The position numbers and the translations under genes are program-made. A model generated the notes under the pieces. That model was not told where the DNA came from. It worked only from the letters and a program-made list of their open reading frames with translations, and searched no databases. A stretch of 64,000 nt of DNA from Emydura subglobosa (Eukaryota > Chordata > Testudines > Chelidae): positions 22,040,017-22,104,016 of the forward strand of contig ML679989.1 in assembly GCA_007922225.1 (NCBI GenBank), written 5' to 3'. This document shows, in pieces, positions 34,301-46,300 of this stretch (positions within the stretch are counted from its first letter, which is position 1; every line of letters begins with the position of its first letter).

Positions 34301-37300
34301 GCGTCCTGCAAAGGCAACGATAGCAGGCAAGGCCAAGTTCCTGCATGCAGAGAAGATGGGCGGGGGGGGGGGTGGGGGCGGGCGGGGCGGGGAGGGAAAC
34401 GGACTATTAGACGTTTGGTTTACACCTTTTTAAACTAACACTCGAGAGAGAAACTTTGTGCTAAGGGTCTAGCACCAGTCCTTGCAGTTATCGGCAGAGA
34501 GCTTGATCAGTCCTGGGAATATCACGTGACCCCAGACAGGTTTCAGGCAAACACACGTCAGGCCTGCTAGAAACAGAGGCCCATTCTACACTCGGAAATT
34601 CGATCAGTGTAACCACATTGCTTAGGGGTGTCGCAGTTACAGTGAGCTAGCCCCGGCGCAGACAGCACTAGGTCAGCAGGAAGGGCTCCAGGAGGTGGAG
34701 ACCGACCCTCGGTAGGTCGTGGCTTCACTGAGACGCGACGGCTGCATTTTGTGTGTAGAGAAGCCCAGAGAAGCATGAAAGTGCCCCACTCCCCAGCCTT
34801 TTCAGGCCATTTGTCTAGTTTGCTCCCTGTGGAGGTGACAGGGACCGGGGCTGGAAAGTGCTTTGGGATCTGCTGCTGAAGAGCCCTGGAAGAGCTGCTA
34901 TTATTGAATGAGGAGCACTGGCTGCGCCTGCTGATTTTCATGACGATCAAGGCCATTTACAATCCCACAGTGACACAGCTCACAGTGCAGCGTCCTGTGG
35001 GCAGGACAGCAGGAGTCACAGGAATGGGCTGCGTTGCTTCTCTACACCACAAGGGGGCAGCACAGGTTCTCAAGGGCTGTTTTACCCCAGGAGCGCAGCA
35101 CCGTGACAGTGGAAGAGCTGGTCACCTACCTTTGGTGACTGCTCTTCGAGACGTGTTACTCGTGTCCCTGCCAAGCAGCTGTGCACGCTGCATGCTTGGA
35201 AAGATTCTCCCTGAGCAATACCGTCGGGTCAAGCCAGGCACCCCCTGGAGTCGTGCCACTATCGCCAGCTCTGCTACCGTCGATCCTGTGCTTTTCCTTC
35301 TCATGGAAGGTCAGGGCGCCGCCTTTTGCCCCAGTTTCTGTAGTGCCCAATGGGGAAGGGGGAGGTACCCAGGCCTGTCCTCTACTCCGGGTCCCAGCTC
35401 AGGGGCCCTAATAAGAGCAGCTAGGCACTGTGCTCAGTGCTTCCAGCTGCAGTTTTCCCCTGGGCTACTTTCCCCCTCTGCCTTTTCAGCTTCTGGGGTT
35501 CTGCACCCCCTCTCCTCTGGGCAGAGACTTCTCCAATCCTCCTGCCAGGGGGAGTCTCTCAGTCCCGTTCCTCCCCTTTTGGCAGGGTCCTTTCCCCCTC
35601 AGGCCTCTGTACCTTTGAGCCAGGGGTTTGGCAGGGAAGCCTCCTGCCCAGCGTTCCCCTTCACCCGGTTCCTGCTGAGGTTCTGGCTGCACTTCTCCCC
35701 ACACCTGTTCACCTACGCACACCCCATCCGTGCTCCTCATCAACCTTCTCCTAGCCCTGGCCAAAGAGGCCATCTACAAGACCAGGGAGAGGAGGTTGGC
35801 TGGGGAACGTTCTGCAACTGTGGGGCCTACTTCCGTTCCTCTGTCCATTCACGTATCCGGGCAGAGTTCCTCTGGGCAGCGTCCGCTGGCTCCCCCACTG
35901 CCTTTCAGGAGCAGTGGGCGCTGTCTGTGGTCCTCTGCTCGGTGCCCCCTTCTGGTACCCTCTGTTTCACCCGTTGACCCTCATGCTCTGTCCTGTTTTT
36001 TCCATTAGTTGTCCCCTGTAATCAGTTGCATCCTGGGCTCAGTGACTCCTCCCCTTAGGCTGGGGGAGGGGCCTTTAGCAATGGTCAGGTTTGTGCCCAC
36101 CCACTCCCTGGATTACAAATAGGATCCCCCTCCTGCTGCTTTCTGGCCCTGCTATCTCACACGCCATATATAGGGCCCTGTCGACCCACCACCTCTTCAG
36201 TTCCTTCTTGCTGGTTGACTCGGACAGAGGGGCAGGCGGGTGGGGTTTGGAATGGACATGAGCAATACATCTCGAAGAACAGTTACGAAAGATAGGAAAC
36301 CGTCTTTTCTTTGCGTGCTGCTCATGTGGATTCCACATAGGTGACTCCCAAGCTGGCCCCAGGAGGAGGGGTCGGAGTTCACAGAATCGCTGCTTTGCCG
36401 AATGTCCCCTCAGCGTTGGGCTGTTGAGTCATGGCTGAGCGTGAGGTGAACGTGTGGACTGATGACCATGCTGCTGCCCTGCAGATTTCCTGAGGAGGGC
36501 CATGAGCAAGGCAGGCTGCAGAGGAGGCCTGCACCCTTGTAGAATGACAGCGGGGGCAGGTCTTTTTGCCAGGTCCTAACAGACCCTAATGTAGGATGTA
36601 ATGATGAAATCCTGTGTGAGGACACCAGGAGTCCTCTCATTCTGGTTGCTACCACATCCAAGAGTTGGTCTGATCTGTGAAATGGTTTTGGCCTTTCAAT
36701 GGAAAATACCAGTGCCCTCCTGACCTCTAGGGAATGGAGGTTTCCTTCCTGATTATTAGCATGAAGTTTAGGGGAAAATACAGGGAGGAAAATGTCCTGG
36801 CTTGTATGAAACTGGAACACCAACTTCAGGAGGAAAGCTGGATGAGGGTGTAACTGGACCTTGGAACCCCCATACAGTGTTCCATAAAGACAAAGTCAGG
36901 GCTTTGAGTTCAGAGATCCTCCTGGCTGAGTTTATCACCACCAGGAACGCCACCTTCCATGAGAGATAGAGAAGGAAGCATGTTGCTAAGGGTTCAAAGG
37001 GAGGGCCCATCAGCCTGGAGAGCACCAAGTTGAGGTCCCAGGCTGGTATTGGGCAGCTAAGTGCCACTAAGGGTTCTTTTAGTGATGAGACTGCCAGGCT
37101 TAGCTGCTTCAGGTGCAGCAAGCGGTCCAAGATAGAGGATACTGATACCTGTGTCCAGGGGTACCTGCGTCTGGGAGTACCTTCTGCACGACTAGTCTGA
37201 GAATCTCTTACACTTGGCCAAGTATGTGGCCCTAGTGGATAGCTTCCTGCTGCCAAGGAAGCCCTTTCTGAACGGTTCCGATCACGCAGATTTTATGGTG

Positions 37301-40300
37301 TTTAGCCATGAAGCTTCCACGCTCTAAGTTGGGATGCCACAATGGAACCATCACTCTCTGTGACTGGGCTGCGTAACAACATTTCGCATTACACTATCGT
37401 CTTGTAAGCAGATTGGGAAAATTCGAGAGAACAGATTTTCGTCTTGCTTAAATCCTAAGGGGCTGATCTTGTAGCTATCGAATTCCCACCAGTCAGTGGC
37501 AAAACAGCGCACACAGTGGTTTCAAAAATCACATCCTAAGAATGCAACAACACCAACAGTATAATGATAACACTGGTAAAGTTAGCATCTTGTAAAGAAT
37601 TATAGAAGATGAGGGTTGGAAGGAACCTTAGGAGGTATCTAATCCAACCCCCTGCAGGACCAATCCCAACTAAACCATCCCAGCCAGGGCTTTGTCAAGC
37701 CGCAGCATAAAGACCTCTAAGGATGAAGATTCCACCACCTCCCTAGGTAACCCATTCCAGTGCTTCACCATCCGCCTAGTGAAAAACTTTTTCCTAATAT
37801 TCAACCTAGACCTCCCCCACTGCAACTTGAGACCATTACTCCTTGTTCTGTCATCTGCCACCACTGAGAACAGCCTAGCTCCATCCTCCCTGGAACCCCC
37901 TGTCAGGTGGTTAAATGCTGCTATCAAATCCCCCCTCGCTCGTCTCTTCTGCAGACTAAACAAGTCCAGTTCCCTCAGCCTCTCCTCATAAATCCTGTGC
38001 TCCAGCCCCCTAATCATTTTCATTGCCCTCTGTTGGACTCTCTCCAATTTGTCCACATCCTTTCTGTAGTGGGGGTGGGGGAACACAGTACTCCAAATGT
38101 GCCTCACCAGTGCCCAATAGAGGGGAATAATCACTTCCCTCGATCTGTTAGCAATACTCCTACTAATGCAACCCAATATGCGGTTAGCCTTCTTGGCAAT
38201 AAGAGCACACTGCTGACTCATATCCAGCATCTTGTCCACTGTAACCCCAGGTCCTTTCCTGCAGAACTGCTGCCTAGCCCGTCGGCCCCCAGTCTGTAGC
38301 TGTGCATGGGATTCTTCCATCCTAAGTGCAGGACTCTGCACTTGTCCTTGTTGAACCTCATCAGATTTTTTTTGGCCCAATCCTCCAATTTGTCTAGGTC
38401 ACTCTGTATCCTATCAGTACCCTGCAGGGTATCTCCCACTCCCCACAGTTTAGTATCATCTGCAAACTTCTGAGGGTGCAATCTACCCCATCCTCCAGAT
38501 CATTAATGAAGATATTGTACAAAACCGGCCCCAGCCCCAACCCCTGGTTGGTTGTTAACTGGCTGCCACCTAGACATTGAGCCCGACGATCCTGCCAACT
38601 TTCTATCCACCTTATAGTTCATTCACCCAACCCATACTTCTGTAACTTGCTGATAAGAATATTGTGGGAGGCCATATCAAAAGCTTTGCTAAAGTCAAGG
38701 TCTATCACGTCCACCGCTTTCCTCACATCCACAGAGCCAGTCACCTCATCATAGAAAGCAATCAGGTTGGTCAGGCATGACTTGCCCTTGATGCATCCAT
38801 GTTGACTGTTCCTGATCATCTTCCTCTCTTCCAAGTGCCTTAAAATGGATTTCTTGAGGACCTGCTCTATGATTTTTCCAGGGATTGAGGTGAGGCTGAC
38901 CGGTCTGTAGTTCCCTGGATCCTCTTTCTTCCCTTTCTTGAAGATGGGCACTAGATTTGCCTTTTTCCAATCATCAGGGACTTCCCCCAATTGCCACGAG
39001 CTTTCAAAGATAATAGCCAATGACTCTGAAATCACAGCAGCCAACTCCCTCAGCACCCTCGGGTGCATTGCATCTGGCCCCATAGACTTGTGTATGTCCA
39101 ATCCTTCTAAATAGTCCTGAACCTGTTCCTTCAGCACTGCGGGATGTTCACCTCCTCCCCCGCATTCTATGCTGCCCAGTGCAGTAGTCTGGGAGCTGAC
39201 CTTGTCTGTGAAGACAGAGGCAAAAAAGGCATTGAGTACCTCAGCTTTCTCCACATCCTCTGTCACTAGGTTGCCTCCCCCAATTCTGTGAGGGGCCCAC
39301 ACTTTCCCTGATCTTCCTCTTGTTGGTAACATACCTGTAGAAACTCTTCTTGTTCCCCTTCACGTCCCTTGCTAGCTGCAACTCCAGTTGTGCTTTGGCC
39401 TTCCTGATTTCATTCCGGCATGCTCAAGCAGTATTTTTATAATCCTCCCTAGTCATCTGACCAAGCTTCCACTTCTTGTAAGCTTCTTTTTTGTGTTTAA
39501 GTTCACCAAAGACTTATTTGTTAAGCTAAGCTGGGTGCCTACCATATTTGCTATTCTTTCTGCACATCGGGATGGTTTGTTCCTGCGCCCTCAATAAGGT
39601 TTCTTTAAAATACAGCCAGCTCTCTTGGATTCCTTTCCCCTCATATTAGCCTCCCAGGGGATCCTGCCCATCAGCTCCCTGAGGGAGTCAAAGTCCGCTT
39701 TTCTGAAGTCCATGGTCCGTATCCTGCTTTTCTCCTTTCTTCCTTTTGTCAGGATCCTGAACTCGACCATCTCATGGTCACTGCTGTCTAGGTTACCACC
39801 CATTTCTACTTCCCCTACCAAATCTTCTCTGTTTGTGAGCAGCAGGTCAAGAGGAGCACGGCCCCTAGTTGGTTGCTCCAGCATTTGCACCAGGAAGTTG
39901 TCTGCAACACTCTCCAAAAACGTCCTGGACTGTCTGTGCTCTGTTGTATTGCTCTCCCAGCAGATGTCAGGGTGATTGAAGTCCCCCATGAGAACCAGGT
40001 CCTGTGAACTGGAAACTTTCCCTTGTTGACTGAAGAAAGCCTCGTCTACCTTGTCCTGCTGGTCTGGTCTATAACAGATACTCACCACGACATCACCCGC
40101 GGGGAGGCCGAACACCTGGAGACATGAGTTTCTCCTCATGGCAATTGCTGAAGGACACTGTCCTTGTGGCCGAACCTGCCGCATCTAATGCAGTTTGTAA
40201 TGTGGTCCTCACCACCACCTTGCCCTCTTGAATGACGGCAAGACCCATACGGCTTAAATCCCTGGGATCAGGGGATGCCCTGATTCCCCGGGGAGGGGTA

Positions 40301-43300
40301 AAGAAAAGAAAGGGGGGGGGGGGAAGACCGGCCAAAATGAAGCTTAACTATGAAGTCTTACTAATTACTAACTACTCTATTTCAACTATTACAGATAACT
40401 GTGAAACGAAGATCACTAGGGGGATCGTTTATCACAGCAAGAGAGAAGAAGCTCCAACAACTGTCATGGGGGGTAAGAAGGAACTCAAGAAGCGGCAGGT
40501 CAGCAGAGTCCTATATACGGCACCATAGAAGCCTGGGTCAACCTGATAAGTGCTGCTAGGGGAAAAACTTTCCAACAACTGCGTACACGGCATGCACACA
40601 CCTACTTGGAATTGACATGAGCAAGCACTCAAAGAATTCCAGCTTTCAGACCCTGTCTATCTGGGAGGTGGCTGGGAAAATCCATCCCAGCAGCCAGAAT
40701 GAGACCCAGCTGAGTACTTGTAAGAGAGACCCCGAGTCACAGCTGCATCTGGATCCCAGCAGGGAAAGGAAAGGAGATGACCTTTTCCCCTAGCTCTTGT
40801 GATGTGTTTCATTTGAATATGAGACTAAGGAAGTAGCACATTACCTGGATTCAAACCTAGGTCTGACAGAGATCCTCGAGCTTGGGAGGAAAGGGCTGCC
40901 ACCAAGGCAGCTTCCAGAGAGCAGCACAGGTCAGATGAGTGAGGCGGAGACCCTTGGTAGCAGGACTGAACACTGTTCTCACGGGCATCAGTGACACTGC
41001 AGTGGGGTGTGTACGACACACCCAACCCATTGGAGCGATGTGGTCCAAGCATGCTGTAAGTGAGTTGCAGATGCAGGAGGCCTGTTCTACACACAAACCT
41101 ATCAGCAAACATTCTGTGATGACTCTTGCTGGGAGAGGAAGGAGCTAGTGGTTTGCCCCTGCTAGAAGATCCAGCTCTCTGCTGGAGGCAGTAGCTCCAA
41201 GTGAAGGAATCACTTTAATTCAGAGGCACAACACTTTGACTCATAGAGGGGCCAGTGCTGGCAGCTTTACAAGAGCCCAAGGACAGCAAGTAATTTGCAG
41301 TTACCTTCCGTTTTTAATATGGTGCTTCAGCCTATGGAAACTACAGGTCTCAGAATGCAATACTCAGCTTTGAGCCAAGGAACCTGACTCTCCCATCCAG
41401 ATGGAGCACGGTGTACTGGGACTTGTAGCCACCAGGGCCCTGCTTTATGTGGGCTGTACTTTTATCAACACCAACACCAGGCTGCTGGCAGATAGTGACC
41501 CCCTGCTGGTAGTGGTGGCGGTGGTATCTAGAGATGGACATGATGATTTACAGTACATAGGGAAAGTCTCAAAATGCACAGGCTAGGGTTGAACACCTGA
41601 TCTTAACTCTGCCCCTTGTGTATACCAGGCATTAGGAGTCACTCCTCACTGTATGATCAAAGATTATTTCCCAACTGGCTCCTCTTAACTGTTTCTACAG
41701 CCTTCCCCTATGGCTCAGACAGATACGATCAGATCAGGTTCAGGAGAGCTCCAGCAGCAGTGGCAGGGGATGGAGGCTGCATAGGGGAGCGCAGGCAGGG
41801 GAAGGAGCCAGTAAGATGCAAAGCTCGCTTCACCTTGGTGGCTTCACAACAGATGCAGAGCAGATTCCTCTCCCTCCCCTTCTGCTTGTACTATAGCTGC
41901 TTGTTCCCCCTCGGCCTTGGGCTCTGTTTCTTAGGAACCTTTTCAAAAGAAGTTGGAGATCAACTGTCCTCCCCACCCCTTTCCTGGTGGGGACACTCCT
42001 CACAGCTCTAGCTTTTGCCCTAGCCCCACAGGACTCTTCCTACGCAAGGCTCCAGCATGGGGGACCGAAGAGTGGAGGGAAAGCCCTCTTCCAAAGAGGC
42101 AGTCACCTAGGACTCTGGCTGCCAGCCCCCCAGCAAGTGTGGTGGCTGCTGCTCCATCTCAGTGAGGGATGGGGCAGGGGCTGGGAATCACTGAACTTTC
42201 TAAAAGAGTGTGGTTTATGGGAATGCTTTAAAATGAGCATTGGCTGACTGTCCAAAGCCCTAATGCACTCAAAGTCTGAGCACTTAGATACTGAGCTGAT
42301 CCTCTTCCAACTTGAACTGACTTGAGTCTCAATGAGATTTACCCAACAAGCCAAGCTGGGAGAATCAGTGACCTCGTAGGTGTCAGAACAGGCAAGCCAG
42401 TTTTGCCAAGAGCTCCCATAACTGGTTGCACATGCATGCAGTGCTCTATGCACCACTTAAAGAAAAAGAAAAATATCTGTGCTGTGCTGTATGCAGTTTG
42501 CAGACACTCAGAGTCTTAAATCAAACCCAGCAAGGACGCCAGTCCCCAGACAGGCCCATGGCCACCACAAGATTTACATTTCAAACCCAGACATTTTTCC
42601 TCTGGCTGTGACTAAATAAAAGGGTGGCTAGACTTTTATGATTATGATTATTGTTATTAAAAAATCCAAGGGAGTTGGGTTTTTTGATCTCAGAACAGCC
42701 GACAGGATTTTGCACAAACTTCCCAGAAAGTTTCACTTCTGACCAGAGACCAAGCCTGGAAAAATACAGCCGGCTGGGAAGTGTTTTGGAAAGGGGTTAT
42801 AAGGGAAGCTGTTTTGCAACCTTAACTACAACAGGCACCGAACAGAAATCCACTGTCCTAAGAGGTGGCCAGACCCCAGTTAACTTACAGTGAGTTAGCA
42901 CGTGGACAGTCATTCCCAGATTCATCCCAGAGACTGTGCTGTGAAGGTCAGAGCACAGCAGGAGCCAGAGCAAGGCTGGCTCTGCAACTTACCTATCTGG
43001 TGTGGAGAGTAGGTGAGGCATCCTGTGGTGAAGATTAAGTATTTCTTCTTGTTGCTGCCCTCCATGGGAAGCTGGGTTAGCTCAGGTGGTTTAGTCCTGT
43101 TCCTGGCAAGCAGCTCTGCCACCTTCGTCTCCAGCTCTCTCTCGGTTACAACGGGTCTCATGTGGCCTTCGAGGATGTCGTCCAGGAACTGCTGCAGCCC
43201 GTCCTCTGCTGGCCTGCTCCCACCGTCCGGCAACCTCTGCGCCACTGGCTCTGGCATCACTTTCTGCTTGGGCTTCACCTCCTCTTCCTCACTGTCACTG

Positions 43301-46300
43301 CCAAGATCGAAGACCTGGCAGGTAGAGGCGGCAGCAGCAGCCAGCTGCTCCTTGTAGTCTAGGAGCAGGTCCGGAGCATCGTAGCGGCTGCAGTCTGCCA
43401 CCATCACTGTGCGGATGGTGCTGGCGTTCAGGTTCTGGATTTTGAACAGTCTCTTCACTACGTTCACGTTCTCAGACTCTATGCCCTGTTGACAGAGGGG
43501 AGAGGGTGAGCAGGTGCCTTCTCATTGTGACCCAACGGTGCCCGCCTGGGAGCACAAAAGGGCTCAGGACTGACACTTCTACAACAGATTTCGCAGGAGC
43601 CCCAAGTCCTCTCAGAACTGCACTGTGCCCTTCAGGCTCTTTCAACAGAGACTCAAAGCATTTTATACGTGGTAGCGAATGGAGCCCCCTGGAGATGGGC
43701 CAGTATAGCGGTTCCCATCTTACAGGTGGGGAAACTGAGGCACAGAGCCAAAGTGACTTACCTGGGATCACACAGCCAGACAGTGGCAGAGCTGGGAGTA
43801 GAGGCCAGGAGTGCTGACCCCCAGCTTTAACCCTCCAGCTGACATTGCCCAACATTAACAAACAGAAGTTCAGGAAGGAGGCTTCTATCCTGACCACAGG
43901 TCCGGCACGACTGGCACGGGCCAGCGGATGGCCATTCGAGGAGCAGGAATGTAGGCATCAACACGCTTCCTAGACTTTGTCTCTCCATTTCCTTCCTTTG
44001 GGAGGCTTTCACTGAAGTTTCTCCACCCTGCGGCTGCTCCATCTCACAATCTGCACTGACTTAGGGGCCAGTGAAACACACGTGCTATACTTACCTGAGC
44101 ATGCAAACCGGCAATCACACTAAAAAGGGAACACAGTCTAATGGCAGAGAAAGGACTTGCAGGGTCTAACTCCTGGCTCGGGGTGACCCTGATCTCCCTG
44201 TCACCAATGAGGAAACTGAGGCACAGTGGATAAGTGAATTCCACAGGTCACTGCGAGTCCGTGACAGCGCAGGAACTGGCGCTCAGATCCTCCTCACTCA
44301 CAGTCTGAAAAGTGCAAGACAGTGCTTCCTCCAACAAGTCACATGACATTCACTTCCCCCATTGCTCTAGCAAGGAGGATTCTTTGGCCCAACTGTGGCC
44401 ATGTTAATTCCCTGTCCCGCAAACTCTGGTATCCCATAAGGCCGAGCACCTGGATATGATGGCAGGTGGGCAACAGGTGCCAGACTTCAGCAGCCCCAGG
44501 CACTCAGCTCTGTCCAAGACCCTGAAGGAATCCAATGACTCTTCACTCACCTGCCCACTGTGGCTCATCCTCTGTTCCTGTCTGAAATGAGACCCATTGG
44601 CCATTGTTCTGTGTTGGGCTCCAGTCTCCACCCCCATTAACATGACAGGAGCGCATGGAAGCAGACAGCACAGAGCCACATGGGAAGTGCCCACTGCAAT
44701 GGGTGTTGTGCCAGGAGGGCCATGTTGAGTCAAGTCCACCATGAGCCTCAGACCCCCACTCGTCAACCTTCTCCCAAGCTCATGCTATCCCTGTAATTGC
44801 TCCCAGAAAAGAAGGCATGAACATGGGAGACTCCTCTATTCCTCACCCCTGTTGGCAGCACCCCAGGGTTCTCTCAGGCATCAGCCCTCAGGAAGGAGCT
44901 TCAGCCATGACAACAGAGAGTCAGAGATTCAGTGTCTCACATGCCAGACCCAGCTGTTGGGAACTGTCTGGACTATTAAACAACCCAGGATCTGGAGAGG
45001 CCTGGCCCTGGGACGCACCTGGAAGGCATTATTCAGCCACAGCACAGAGCAGGAGGTGATGTGCCCAATTCGATGCAGGTTGCCGGAAATCAAGTTAGTT
45101 TCATTCAGCCAGCAGCCAAACACATCATAGGGTTTATTCCTCACTCTGGAGAGGAGGGTGAAGTTTTCTGTGGGGAAAGAGAAAGGGGGAGGATAATATC
45201 GCTCCACAAATATGACCCCAGTGAAGCAAAAGACAGGACCTCTGGGACAAGGATTGAAGTCAGAGACCCAGCTGATCCCTGAAGCAGAGCTGACATGAAG
45301 ATGACTGGTCCCTCTCACAGCTGGTTGTCAGTGAGGATTCCCATCATTCTCTACCTATCAGTATGCTACCATAACTAGCAATCAACGTATTCCCCTACAG
45401 CATATAGGGGCTGCTTCTCTTTCCTGCTTCAGTGAGTCCTATTACTGATTTAAACAGGTGCCCACAGGTTGAGGCAATCCATCCCTTTAAGAAGCTTCCA
45501 CTTGGATACGGAACCCAGGACAGAGATAGCAGGAGGTACAATTAGCAGGGTCCCTGGACTGGAGCGGCAGGAGGGATGTGCATCAGCAAAGCTGTGTGTG
45601 CTCACAGGAACATGGATGATACAAGATGAAATGAGCATTACCCAGACTAATGACAGCAATCTCTCCTGACGAGGAGTTGCGAGGCCCCACAAAGACGCCT
45701 GACACCAGGAGGAGGGAGTCATCGGAGTTGAACTGGGAGAACTGGGTGTAGCTCCAGTTGTACCGCCTCATGTTGGAGCTGTGGAGCAGGGAAATGCCCA
45801 GCTCGTTGTTCCAGATCTGAGGACAAATGGGATAGGGCAGGCTGTTAAGTGGCCTGCAAACAGTTTCACTCAGAGCATCTGTCATTAGATGACCAGGATT
45901 CACAGAGCACCAGTCAGGCGCCGGGGAGCAAACGATGGAAATGTGTGAACCCTGCCTCACTGCCTGAAAGCCATTCAGGAGAGAATTGCAGGGTTTGCAA
46001 AGTCACTGAACTAAAGCTCCTCGATGAATTTTGCACCTCCCTCCCCATGCACTGCTGAGAAAGAACCCTTGGTGCTGTCGTTCCCTCAGCCTCAGAGGAC
46101 CAGAGTTTGCCACACCCAGACCAGTTGTTCCTCTGACAGACTGGTATGGCACCGGGTTCATTTGACAGGTGCCTCCATGGCTGGGGGAGGGGCCCCAGGA
46201 CCAGGCTCATTTTGGACTGTGCAGCAGCCAGCAGTGAGGCCACTTTCCTGACCGGGGCCTCCGGGCACCAGTGACTCGGGGATGGGTGATGGCCACAAGG

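Noticed and set aside
34904..35977. Longest open frame of the window, 357 codons on the + strand
   Set aside because: It crosses a DIRS-type terminal segment and pyrimidine-rich repeat DNA, has low-complexity Ser/Pro/Phe content and no recognisable domain.
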